A DNA stretch of 64,000 bases from Pyropia haitanensis (taxonomy: Eukaryota > Rhodophyta > Bangiophyceae > Bangiales > Bangiaceae): the NCBI GenBank assembly GCA_008729055.1, contig SDUX01000004.1, positions 7,224,026 to 7,288,025 of the forward strand. Reading direction: 5' to 3'. The translations under genes and the position numbers were made by a program. The notes beneath the pieces are model-generated. The model did no database searches. It was not told the DNA's origin and was given only the letters and a program-made list of their open reading frames with translations. How positions within the stretch are numbered: the stretch's first letter is position 1; every line of letters begins with the position of its first letter. Positions 11,601 to 21,666 of the stretch are shown piece by piece.

Positions 11601-11907
11601 GCCCCGTCCGCGACGCCACATGCTCCGGGGTGAGGTAAAACTGGGCGGCCAGGTCGGCGGTCGCGGCCGGCACGGGATCGTACAGCGTGACCGACTTGAG
11701 GCCCGCGAGGATCAGGTTCTTGGCGATCTCCACGCCCACCCCGTCCACCCCCACCAGCAGCACCGACGACGACGCCATCCGCCGCTGCGCCTCGTGGCCC
11801 AGCACGTACAGCTGGCGGGAGTAGAGGTCCTCGTCAATGGCCGACGCCGGGGCGGGCGGCTCGGGCGCCGCCGCCGCCGCCGCCGCGGACGCTGACGACG
11901 ATGCCAT
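8644..11907 (-). CDS. UBA1: Ubiquitin-activating enzyme E1 (UBA1)
   Basis: E1 adenylates ubiquitin with ATP and carries it as a thioester before passing it to E2 enzymes. From ATG 11907 the protein is 1087 residues, the usual E1 length. Seen in order: [10 protein letters not shown] near the N-terminus; the first (inactive) adenylation half with [15 protein letters not shown]; EVQG and [10 protein letters not shown] of the first catalytic half-domain; [11 protein letters not shown]; the active adenylation domain with [17 protein letters not shown] and [16 protein letters not shown]; the catalytic cysteine in PICTLKNFP (Cys617); FWSGTKR; the [13 protein letters not shown] and [22 protein letters not shown] segments; and a C-terminal ubiquitin-fold domain ending near [10 protein letters not shown]. 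It is one open frame with no introns. An in-frame extension reaches an ATG at 12258 and adds 117 residues with a basic PKRPKR patch. It could be a longer isoform. Confidence 0.97.
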   Translation of the reverse strand: [1087 protein letters not shown]

Positions 11908-12756
11908 CGTGTTTGAGCCGGGGGGCGCGGGATCCGAGGGGCTCCGCTTGGGGCGCTTGGGCTCGTGCTCGCCGCCGCCCGAGGCGGCCGCGTCGCGTTT
12001 CCCCGTCGTCGCGACCGGCCAGGCCGACGCGCGCAAGCGCGCCACGGACGACGCTTGACGGGCTCGTCGCCGCTGCAAACGCCGCGTCGCCGCCCCCCCA
12101 AAAGGTAGGCCGCGCTGATCAGGGGGCGGACGCGACGACGGGCGGCAAACGGGCACACGGCGTCTGCGGGGGCGGGGAGCACGCGGCGGCCCACAGCAGA
12201 CGCGCCCCCGCTCTAGACCCCCGCCGCCCGGCGCGCTTGGAAGCCCGCGCCGGGACACTCGTGTGCTGCGCTGTCACCCGCAGTTCCCCCTGGCGGCCGC
12301 TCATGCTGCAAGTGCCGAGCTGCAAATTGATCGTGACTGACAGACTGACAGCGAGGCAGCAAGTCGTTGATCGCCAGCCACTTGCGACCAAGTACATGTC
12401 AGGTGGTAAGTCGATTCGGTAGGGGACTGTTTTGAATTTTCAAAGGACTCGGCTTTTCCCGCCGGACGCGGCACGCCACCGCGTCGCTGCAAGCCGCGAT
12501 GGGACACCCGCTCCATTTCGCCCCGTTTTTTGCCTCGGCAGCGGCATCCTGACCAAGGACACGGAGGGGTCAAGCGGCGGCCGCTCGCGAGAGGCAAGCG
12601 GGGTAGGAAGGCAGCGGGTCCACACGTGACGTCGCCTACCAGACCCGCCGTCGGGGTCGCGTCTGGACATCCTTTTCCCCCCGCAAAGAAGCGCACCGGC
12701 TCCGTCGGTGCTCACCCCGGCGCCCCTCTCCTCACTCGCCAACTCTCTCTCTGACC
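11908..12756. promoter_or_regulatory. Divergent promoter region between E1 and CAP-G
   Basis: These 849 bp lie between the starts of two divergent genes and presumably hold both promoters. A less GC-rich patch lies at about 12320-12460. A pyrimidine-rich stretch (about 12722-12752) directly precedes the CAP-G start. I see no clear TATA box. The half next to the E1 gene is open in the E1 frame (to 12258). Confidence 0.4.
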
Positions 12757-13978
12757 ATGGCGGGCACTACGACTCGGAAGCGCCCCCCCCGCCCCCCCCC
12801 CGGCGCCCCCCCCCTGCCGTCGGCGCCCACCCCCCCCCAGCTCATTGCGCGCGCCCTCCACCTGGCGCAGACGCCGACCCCCCGCCCCCACCCCGACGCG
12901 CAGGCCGGCCTGGCCGCCGCCCTCGCCGCGTCCGCCACCCCCGCCGCCTTTGTCGCGGACCTGCTGCCGCTCCTCTCCCGGGCGGCGCGCGTCTGGGAGC
13001 GCGCCCCCGCCGTCGAGGCGGTCTTTGCCAACGTCACCGCGTTCGCGGCCGCCCACGCGGGCGCGCCGCCGCCGCCCACCGACGGCGGCGCCCGCCGCGA
13101 TGCCGACGACGATGGCGACACCCACAACGTCGACGGGGCCTCTGCCGTCGAGGACGCGAACGGCGAGGCCGGGGGGGAGGGGGCGGACGTGCCGGCCGCG
13201 CCGATTGCCGACACTGTCGCGTCGTGCCTGCTCCTCGCCGTCGCGGCGTGGACGGCCGCCGCGGACCGGGCGGTGCGGTTTCGGGGTGCGCAGGCGGCGG
13301 GCGCCATCCTCGGCGCCCTCGACACGGGCGTCGTCTTTGACGGCGCCGTCTACGAACGCCTCACCGCCGCGCTCGTCGAGGCCGCGTCGGACGCGGTCGT
13401 CCGCGTCCGCGCCGCCGCCGCCGCCGCCCTCTGCCGCCTACAGCAGGTGCCCGATGAGGACGACGACGTCACCGCCGACGACGGCGTCGACGGCGTCGAC
13501 GCCGACGGCGGCGCCGCCACATGCCCCGTCCACGCGCTGCTCGTGACGCTCGCCGCGGGCGACGCCTCCCCCGCCGTCCGTGCCGCCGCGGTCAGCGCGG
13601 TGGCCCCCACCGGCAGCGGCGCCGCCGCGATCTGCGGCGCCCTCCGTGACGGCGTTGCGGGCGTCCGCCGCGCCGCCGCCGCCGCGGTGGCGGCGGTAAG
13701 CCCGGTGCGGCTCGGGGGGGCGGGCCGCGCCGCGGCGCTGCTGGCGTTTGCCGCCGACCCAGACGCGGGCGTCCGTCACGTGGGGTGGTCCCGCGTCGTC
13801 GTCGGCGCCTGGTTCCGTGGCGCGTGTGAGGGCGACGCGGTCGAGTTTGCCGAGCTGCTGCTGCGGGACGCGCTGCCGCCGGCGCCCCCAACCGGCGGCG
13901 AGGAGCAGCCGGGGGGGGGGAGGTGGCGGACGCGCCGACCGCAGCCACCGCCGGTGACGCTGACGCTGACGCGAACGC

Positions 13979-14020
<42 letters not shown>

Positions 14021-14539
14021 TGCTGCCGGCTGGGACGATGACGCGGTGACGCCACCGCCGTCGGCCGCCCGCACGCGGCTCGTCCTCGCCACCCTCACCC
14101 GGCTCTTCCGGGACCCCACCGCGGCGCCCGTGCTGGCCGTTGACGTCAACGACCTTGCCGAGGCGGACGCGCTCGTCCTCCGCGCCGCCGTCGCGGCGCG
14201 TGGCGCCGCGGCGGTGACGCCCCTCATCCGTGACGCGGGCGTCCTCGCCGACGTGCTCGTCTACTATGCGGGGCTGCCGCGGGTGCTGGACCAGCTGCTG
14301 CCGCTGGTCGCCGCCGTTGCTGGTCCGGGGGGGCGGGGGGGGGGGGGGGGACGCCAGGCGCTCCGCTCGGTACTCCTCGGCACCATCCTGGGGGGAGAGG
14401 CCGTCGACGGCCGCGTCGTTGGCGCCGCCGTTGACGCGGTGCGGGCGCTGGAGGGGGGGGGGCGCGGCGACGAGGCGGTCCTCGAGTACACCCTCGCCGA
14501 GGTGCTGCCGGCCGCGGCGGCGGCGGCGGCGGTGACCAC

Positions 14540-14580
<41 letters not shown>

Positions 14581-15335
14581 GCGACGGCGGCGGGGGGGAC
14601 GCCGCCGACGATGGCGCCGACGGTGACGCCGCGGCCGCCGACGCGGCAGCCGCGGCCGTATGTCGCCGCCGCGCCGCGTGGGCGCGCCTCCGCGCGCTCC
14701 ACATTGCCGAGGCGGTGGTGGGCGGCGCCCCCCCCGGGATGCTCTTCCCCCCCCCCCCCCCCCCACCCCCCCCCCCCCCCCCCCAAACACGGCCACACCC
14801 GGCGGGGGGCCCCCCCCACCGACGCCGCAACCACCACGGCACCGCCGGCGGTGGTCCCCCCCCGGCGACCCGCCGCCGACGCGGACGCGCCGACGGCGGC
14901 GGTGGTGCGGCTGCTGGTGCGGCTGGCCGTCGCCTCTGTCGGCGACGCGGCGGCAGCCGCGGCGGTGGCGGCCGCGGCGACCACCCCCAGCGGCACCCCC
15001 GGCGGCACGGCGGCGCCAGCCGACGCGGCCGCCACGGCGGTCCGCGCGGCGGCGCTGCGGGTGCTCGGCCGGGCGGCGGTGGCGGACGCGTCTGGGCGGA
15101 CCGCTGCCGACGTGGCGCCGCTGCTCATCACGGCTGCGCGGTACGAGGGTGGCGGCGTCGCGGCGGACGCGACGCGCGTGCTGTGTGACGTGCTGGTCAA
15201 GTTTGGGGATTTGGGGGGGGGGAGCCCGGGGGGGGGTTGCACGCCGCACGCCGGGGTGGGGTGGGGGGGGGGGGGACGGACGACGACGCCACCGCCGGCG
15301 CGACCGTCACGGCCGCTGGCGGTGGTGGCGGCGGT

Positions 15336-15366
<31 letters not shown>

Positions 15367-15942
15367 GCGACGACGATGGCGGCTGGGGGAGTGGCGGCGA
15401 CGGCGACGCTGGCGGCGTGTCGACCCGCCGCCGATCCAGCCGCCGGCCCGCACGCCGCCGCCACACCACCACCGACGACGATGGCAGCGGCAGCAGCAGC
15501 AGCCGCAGCAGCCGCCGCAGCAGCACCAGCAGCTGCACCAGCAGCAGCGATAGCGACAGCGACGCGAGCGCCGCGTCGCCCCGCCGGTGGACCCCCCCCC
15601 CCCGACGCCGCCCGCGGCGGCCGACCCGCGGCACGCACGACGCCCCCCCCCCCCCCCCGCGGCGGCGGCCACCCTCGATGACCTTGCCGCCGCGGCGGCG
15701 GCCACCGCCACGGCGGCGGCGCCCGCCGGCACCACCACCGCCGCGGCACTGGCGGCGGTGCTCGCCGCGGCAACGTCGTCACGGCTGGCGCGGCGGGCGG
15801 TCGGCGGGGAGGCGGCGGCCAAGCTCCTCCTCACCCGCCGTGTGCCCGCCACGGCGGCGGCGCCGCTGCTCGCGTGGCTCGCCGTCGCCCCACACGTTGT
15901 CGAGCCGCCGTTGGTGGCGGCGGCTCGCGGCGGTGGCGGCGA

Positions 15943-15973
<31 letters not shown>

Positions 15974-16723
15974 GCCGCCGCCGCCGCCGCCGCCGCTGCG
16001 GGTGCCGCCGCCGAGGCGGCGGCCGCGGACGATGCGCAGTGGCTGGCCGACGCGGCCGACGCGGCGCCGGCGGCGCGCCTGCGCAGCGTGACGGGCGTCC
16101 TCTTTGCGCTCTACGTACGGCGGGGCGCCGCGGCTGCCGCCGCCGTCGAGGCCGCCGCCGTGCATGTGGCTACCGCCGCCGCCGCGTCGGCGGCGGTGGC
16201 CACCACCGCCGGCCGCCGCCGCGGTGGTGGCGGTGGCGGCGGCCACAGCGGCGGCGGCGGCGACAGCGGCGGCGGCGGCGGCGGCGGTGGCGGCTGGACG
16301 GTCGACGCGGCGACCGCCATCGCCACCGTCACGGCCCTCTGTGCGCTTCTCCAGCGTGCCAACGGCGGCGACCGCCCCGCCGTCGCCGGCCAACGCCGCG
16401 ACGGCGGCGGCGACGGCGGCAGCGACGGCAGCGACGGCGGCGGCGGCGGCGCCGTCGCGCGCATCGCAACGGCGGTGGTGGCGGCCGCCGCCGCTGGCGT
16501 CGGCGGCGTTGCCGGGGTGCGGCTGCTGGCGCGCCTGGCGGGCGGCCTGTGCCCCGCGGTGGCGGCGGCGCCCGCCGCCGCGGCGGCGCTGCGCAACGTG
16601 GTTGCGCCGGCGGTAGCGCCGGTGGGTGCCCGGGGGGGGGTCCGCGCCGCGGGTAGCCTCCGCCGGCTCCTCGCGCAGTGTGAGGGGGGGAAGGGGGGGG
16701 GCGGACGCGAGTCCCCGCCCTGA
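12757..16723 (+). CDS. NCAPG: Condensin complex subunit 3 (CAP-G), HEAT-repeat protein, several homopolymer frame breaks
   Basis: CAP-G/Ycg1 is the HEAT-repeat subunit of condensin I, which compacts mitotic chromosomes and binds DNA with CAP-H. The N-terminal third contains family-like helices: DRAVRFRGAQAAGAILGAL, LVEAASDAVVRVRAAAAAAL followed by CRLQQ, LAAGDASPAVRAAAVSAVAP, DPDAGVRHVGWSRVVVGAW. Later pieces include LRALHIAEAVVGG, ALRVLGRAAVADASGR, ATRVLCDVLVKFGD, AAKLLLTRRVP and LRSVTGVLFALYVRRG. The reading passes through at least four frame segments, changing near the poly-G at about 13913-13921, the very long poly-C at about 14749-14784, and poly-G/C runs at about 15217-15270 and 15595-15657. 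Gly and Ala tracts from GGC repeats inflate the loops. Identification is by the HEAT pattern and motif order, so a related HEAT protein cannot be fully excluded. Confidence 0.75.
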
Positions 16724-16757
16724 CGGGGGGTTGGGGGGGAAAAGGGGGGGGGGGGCC

Positions 16758-16845
16758 GCCGCTGCGCGGGTGCCTCGTGGCCGCTGCGCGGGTGCCTCGT
16801 GGCCGCTGCGCGGGTGCCTCGTGGCCGCTGCGCGGGTGCCTTGTG
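16758..16845. repeat. 22-bp direct tandem repeat, 4 copies
   Basis: The unit GCCGCTGCGCGGGTGCCTCG plus TG recurs at 16758, 16780, 16802 and 16824; the last copy has one substitution (CCTTG). It lies 35 bp past the CAP-G stop, so it is probably in the 3' UTR. Confidence 0.88.
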
Positions 16846-17227
16846 GCCGCCGCGCCGTCAGCGGGCGCCGCTCTTTGTGTCGGGCTCTTGTCTCGGCGCG
16901 ACCGGCCGGCCGCCCCCCGGCGGCCCCGCCTCGACTACCGCGGCCGGCAAAGGGCAGAGGCTCCGCGGCGGGCACGGCACACGCCGTGCGCGTCGCGTCG
17001 GTTGTGGTTGTTGTCCGCCACCGACAGAAATGGCGCGGGTCATGGGAACACTGGCCATCCATTTCGACGCACGCCGCCGGTGCCGGCCGCTGGCGCCACG
17101 GCCGCGGATCAACGCGGCCGCGTGCCGTCGTCGTCGCCCCCCCCCCCCCCCCACGCGGTCGGCTCGTTTCTTCCCTTGTCCCCCATGCCCTGACCCACCC
17201 CACACACCCCCCCCCCCCCCCCCCCCC

Positions 17228-17293
17228 GGCTGTGGCGCGGCTCTCTCCTCCCCCCCCCCCGGCTGTGGCGCGGCTCTCTCCTCCCCCCCCCCC
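17228..17293. repeat. 33-bp direct duplication upstream of DPH2
   Basis: GGCTGTGGCGCGGCTCTCTC followed by a C-tract occurs at 17228 and again at 17261. The copies end about 30 bp before the DPH2 start, so they lie in its leader or core promoter. Confidence 0.8.
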
Positions 17294-17322
17294 CGCCTCC
17301 CGCCCTTTAAGCCCACCCCACG

Positions 17323-18244
17323 ATGACCGCCACCCCACCCCCCCCCACGTTACTACTCCCTCCCCCACCCCCCCCCCCCCCCCAACCCACCACCCCCAGC
17401 GACGCTGCCGACGCGGCGGCGCTGGCCGCCCGCTACGCGGTGCCCGCCACGGCCGCGGCGGCGGTCGCGGCGCGCGCCGCGGCGGTCGCCCTCCAGTTCC
17501 CCGACGCCCTCCTCGCCGACGCGCCTGCCGTCGCGGCCGCCCTGTCCGCCGCCGCGACCGCCGAGGCGGCGGCCGCCACCCCCCCCCCCGCCCCGCCGCC
17601 GCCGCTCGTGTACATCCTCGGCGACAGCAGCCACTCGCCGTGCTGCGTCGACGGCGTCGCCGCCGCGCACGTTGCGGCGGACCTGCTCGTCCACTATGGC
17701 GACGCGTGCCTCGCCGCTCCCCCCCCGCTGCCCGTCGCGTACGTCTTCCCGCCGCCCCCACCACGGACCGGCCGGCCCGCACCGGCGGCGGCGGTCATTG
17801 CCGCCGCCGCCCGCCTGCTGCGGCCGGGCGGCGGCGGCGGCGCCCCGGGTCGGGCCACGCGCGTGTCGTCGGTGGTGGTGACGGCGGACCTGGCCGCCGT
17901 CGGGGGGGGGGGGGGTTGGCCGACCTCGCCCGCGCCGCTGCGGGCGTGCCGGGCGTGCGCGTCGCGGCGCCGGTGGTGGACCTGGGGGGGATCGTGCCGC
18001 CGCCGCCGCCGCCGCCGACGCCGACGCCGCCGCCGCCACCGCCGTCCGCCGCCGCCGCCGCTGCCGAGCCGCCGCGGGCGCCGCTGGGTGCCACCGCCTT
18101 TGCGCTGCTGCCGGGGGAGGACGCGGCGGATATGGCGTCGCTGGCGGGGGTGGCCTTCCTCTGGCTCGTCGCCCCGCCGTGCGTCGCGTCCTCCCCTGTG
18201 GCGGCAGCGTTGGCCGCCGACGACAGCAACGACAAGGACGCCGA

Positions 18245-18289
<45 letters not shown>

Positions 18290-19065
18290 CGGCCCGCCTG
18301 GCGGCTCCATAGCGCTCCGCAACGCCATGCTCCGCTACCGCGCGTCGCCTTTTTACTACCTGTGTCCGGTGCTGCCGCCGCCGCCACAGGCCGCCGACGA
18401 CGCCGCCGCGGACGCGGCGGCCACGGAGCGGGTGGCGGCGGCGCGCGTCGCGGGCGGCGACGCGGCGGTGCCCCCCCCCTCCCCCCCTCCCCCCCCACAG
18501 ACGGCGGCGGCCTCCCCCCCCCACCCGCGCGTCGGTCGGGCGGCTCCTCTCGCGGCGCCTCCGCGCGCTCGCGGCGGCCGCGCCCGGCCGCCGCTACGGG
18601 GTGCTGTCGTCGACCGCGCCCGGCGCGGGGGGCCGCGCCGCCCTCGCCGCCGCCCTCGCCGCCGTCCGCGCGTCGGGCCGCTCGGCGGTGGGCGTCGCGG
18701 TCGGCGTGCCGACCGTCGCCAAGCTGTCCAACTTCCCCGACGTGGCCGCGTGGGTGGCGCTCGACTGCCCGTCGGGGGGCGGCGTCGCCGCCGTCGCCGC
18801 CGACCTTGGCGTCCCGGTGCTCACCGCCGGCGAGCTGGCCGTCCTCCTCACCGCCGAGGCGGACGCCGCCGACGCCGATGCCGACGCCGACGCGGATGCC
18901 GACGGGTCGGGTGACCCGGCCGAGCCGACCGACGCGGACGTGGCGCTCGCGTCGGCGCCGTGGGTGGCGGGCGTCGCCGAGGCGGTGGCGCCCCTGGCCG
19001 CCGTCGCCGCCCGCCGCTGGGGCCGCCCCGCCGCCGCGCCGTCGGCGGCGGCGGACGGTGCGGCG

Positions 19066-19101
<36 letters not shown>

Positions 19102-19443
19102 ACCGCCGCCGCGGCTGCCGGGCCGGTCGGCCTCCGCGGCGAGTGGGCGGTCGCCCGCGGCCCGGACGGGGCGGCGGCGGCGCTCGCCGCCGCGTCGTGG
19201 CGGGGGCTCGACGCGGCCGCGCCGGCGGCGGGCGCGCCGACGCGCCCGACGCGGGGGCGGGTGGGGGTGGCAGCGGGCTATGCCGGCGAGGGCGAGGGGG
19301 GGGGGGGGGGGGACCGGGGGGCGGCGGCTGAGGGCGGCCACGCGCACGGCGGACGACGGCTGGTGGGGGCAGCGGCCGCACCGGCTGACGATGGCAGTCC
19401 CGGTCGGCGCTTGGCCAAGGGCAGGCGGGGGGAAACACAATGA
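17323..19443 (+). CDS. DPH2: Diphthamide biosynthesis protein 2 (DPH2), frame broken at homopolymers
   Basis: DPH1-DPH2 form the Fe-S enzyme that transfers the 3-amino-3-carboxypropyl group from S-adenosylmethionine to a histidine of elongation factor 2. Seen in order: VYILGDSSHSPCCVDGVAAA followed by HVAADLLVHYGDACL and LPVAYVF, the hallmark of the DPH2 N-terminal domain with the CC pair; a middle domain ending LRNAMLRYRASPFYYL; and a C-terminal domain with SAVGVAVGVPTVAKLSNFPD, then VPVLTAGELAVLL, ending around GLRGEWAVARG and SWRGLD. The CCVDxVAAxH form points to DPH2 rather than DPH1. Frames change near the poly-G at about 17906-17915 and the poly-C at about 18471-18500. A poly-G at about 19299-19311 makes the exact stop uncertain. 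The gene converges on the shikimate gene with about 90 bp between stops. Confidence 0.83.
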
Positions 19444-19533
19444 AAGTAACCGCAGCCGCCGAGTCCCCTGTCTGGCCATGCCGCCCCCCCCCCCCCCTTC
19501 CCCCCCCCCCCCCCTCCTCCCCCGCCGTAGGCA

Positions 19534-21147
19534 TCACTTTTTTGCCAACGCCGCGAGTACCACAGACCGCATCAGCTCCACGTCAGGGGGCACGGACGGG
19601 AGCCACAACCGGAACTGTGCGGCGGCCTGCCGCACAAACATCTCCACCCCCGACACGGTCTCACACCCCGCGGCGGCGGCCTCGCGGAGCAGCCGCGTCT
19701 CGAGCGGGTTGTACACCGCGTCAAAGACGAGCGGCGCGCCGCGGCGGCGGAACAGCACCGCGTCCACGGGCGTCGCGTCCACCGCCGGCGCCATCCCCAC
19801 CGACGTGGAGTTCATGACCACGTCCACCCGTGCGACAAACGGGAGGTCCACCGCCGCGGCCGGCGACGCCGCCACCGCCGGGCACGTGTCGGTCCGCACC
19901 TCGGCGGCGAGCGCCCGCGCCTTGTCCACCGACCGGTTGACGATGACGACGAGGCCCGCGCCGCGGGCGACCGCCCCAAACGCGAGCGCCCGCCCCGCGC
20001 CGCCGGCGCCGAGCACCATCACCACCGCGCCGGGCAGGGCGCGGCGCTCCGCCACCGCGTCCAGCGCGCCCGTCCAGTCCGTGTTGTACCCGCGGTAGCC
20101 GGCTGCCGCGGCGTCGTCGGCGACGAGCGTGTTGACCGCCCCGATGCGGGCGGCGACCGGGTCGACCGCGTCGCCGACGGCGGCGAGCGCGGCGACCTTG
20201 TGCGGCAGCGTCACGGAAAAGCCCACAAAGCCGTGCGGCCGCACGGCGGCGAGGAACCGCTGCAGATCCCCGTCGTCGACCAGCAGCGGCACGTAGACGG
20301 CGTCGACGCCCGCGGCGCCGAGCGCCGCGTTGTGCAGCACCGGGCTCATGGAGTGCCCCACGGGGCACCCAATCACGCCGTACACCGCCGTCGCGGGGGT
20401 GATGGACCGGAACGGGTAGGCGCGGAGGAGGGTGGCCGTGTCCAGCTGCCCCGGCGCCGACTCGGCGCCCGCCGCGACAGACGTAAAGGTCAGGAACCCC
20501 CCGTACTTGGGCGCCAGGATGCGGGTGGCGACGCCGCGCTCGCCCATGGCCAGCGCGATGGTCGGCACCCGCGCGGCGGCGAGGAGGTCAAAGACGACGC
20601 CAACGTCGGCGGCAGAGGCGGCGGCCATGGCCACCTTGACCACATCCGCGCCCGCCGCGACGGCGTCGGCGTACACCTTGGCCGCCTCGTCGCGCGTCAG
20701 CGCCCGCTCAAAGTTGTGGTGCGACAGGATGAGGCGGCACGTGCGGCCGGCGTCGGGGGTCCCCCCTTTCCCGCCCCCACCCCCACCCCCCCCCGCTCCC
20801 CCCGCTGCCACTGCCGCCGATGGAGCGCCATGGGCGGCCGTGTACGCTGCCGCCGCCGCGAGCTCCACGTCCACAAACGCGGCGCCCGCCGCGGCGGCGC
20901 GCGCGAGCGACGCGAGGCGGTCCGCCTCGGGGAGGGCGCAGCGGCCGCCCTCCCAGGCCGCCCGGTTGGTCACAATGACCGGCAGCGGGGAGGCGGCGAG
21001 GAGGGGGAGCCACGCCTCGCCCGCGTCAAGGAGGTCCAGGCGGAGCTCGACGACATCCGCGCCCGCCGCGGCGGCGGCGTGAAAGTCGCGCAGGGCGGCC
21101 GCGGCGGTGGGGGCGGTGACGCTCGTACAGACGAGCGTTTCGCCCAT
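19534..21147 (-). CDS. Bifunctional 3-dehydroquinate dehydratase / shikimate dehydrogenase
   Basis: It catalyses steps three and four of the shikimate pathway, with the plant-like fused order. From ATG 21147 the protein has 537 residues. The type I dehydratase domain (about 1-240) shows DVVELRLDLLD, LILSHHNF (catalytic His144) and ADVVKVAMAA (Schiff-base Lys171). The dehydrogenase domain (about 260-537) shows GVIGCPVGHSMSPVLHNAAL, SVTLPHKV (catalytic Lys), IGAVNTLV, GYNTDWTGAL (catalytic Asp), the NADP-binding GAGGAGRAL, NSTSVGM, FDAVYNPLETRLL and VEMFVRQAAAQFRLW. It is one intact frame. The frame stays open for 93 codons upstream, and that stretch is Ser/Arg/Pro-rich, so a longer form starting near 21426 with a plastid transit peptide is possible. 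The gene is divergent from the lysine-pathway gene at 21667. Confidence 0.95.
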   Translation of the reverse strand: MGETLVCTSVTAPTAAAALRDFHAAAAAGADVVELRLDLLDAGEAWLPLLAASPLPVIVTNRAAWEGGRCALPEADRLASLARAAAAGAAFVDVELAAAAAYTAAHGAPSAAVAAGGAGGGGGGGGKGGTPDAGRTCRLILSHHNFERALTRDEAAKVYADAVAAGADVVKVAMAAASAADVGVVFDLLAAARVPTIALAMGERGVATRILAPKYGGFLTFTSVAAGAESAPGQLDTATLLRAYPFRSITPATAVYGVIGCPVGHSMSPVLHNAALGAAGVDAVYVPLLVDDGDLQRFLAAVRPHGFVGFSVTLPHKVAALAAVGDAVDPVAARIGAVNTLVADDAAAAGYRGYNTDWTGALDAVAERRALPGAVVMVLGAGGAGRALAFGAVARGAGLVVIVNRSVDKARALAAEVRTDTCPAVAASPAAAVDLPFVARVDVVMNSTSVGMAPAVDATPVDAVLFRRRGAPLVFDAVYNPLETRLLREAAAAGCETVSGVEMFVRQAAAQFRLWLPSVPPDVELMRSVVLAALAKK

Positions 21148-21666
21148 GGTGGGGGGCAGGGCAAAGGGGGGGGGGGGGAAAGAGAGTGGGGAATGCCGGC
21201 GGTGACTGGCAGGCACGCGGGCAAGCAAGGAGGGGGTGGATGGGTCAACACGCGGCCTGCGCCCGCAGCTCACGCCGGCGATCATGACCTGCGGGATGAC
21301 GGCTGTGGACCAGCACCGCGTCGATGCCCCGATCAGTCGCATCGACACGCGGGACACACATGGGGCTACTTGATCCCGCTCGCCCATCGTCTCGCAGATT
21401 GGCGGCCGGGCCGCGCCGTCTGTCAAACGTCACGCAGCGAGACGGGCTCCCCGAGCCGATCCGGCCGTCCCGCTCCCACTCTCTTTTGTCCGTTGCCACT
21501 CCCTTGCCCTGCGCCCATCGTTTCATCTTGTCATTCCCTGCTTATCTCCTCCTTGCCGGTCCCCCCCTCCCCCCCTCTGCCCCCCCCCCCCCCCTTTCAC
21601 CCCCCCTCCCCACTTCTCCTTGTCCTGCATCCTTGTCGTCCTCCACCTGCGGTTTGCGGCGCTCCC
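21148..21666. promoter_or_regulatory. Shared divergent promoter region of shikimate and lysine genes
   Basis: These 519 bp separate the starts of two divergent amino-acid biosynthesis genes. C-runs at about 21569-21610 sit in the probable LysA leader. The half next to the shikimate gene is open in its frame and may encode an N-terminal extension. No clear TATA box is seen. Confidence 0.4.

Larger units (their letters stand above)
16724..17322. other. Intergenic region with tandem repeats
   Basis: This lies between CAP-G and DPH2. It contains a 22-bp tandem repeat and a 33-bp duplication, listed separately, and several C-runs leading into the DPH2 start. No protein-like frame is seen. Confidence 0.5.

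Noticed and set aside
20200..21666. Very long N-terminal extension of the lysine-pathway gene
   Set aside because: The frame is open only because it is antisense to the shikimate enzyme; the ATG at 21667 with a targeting leader is the natural start.
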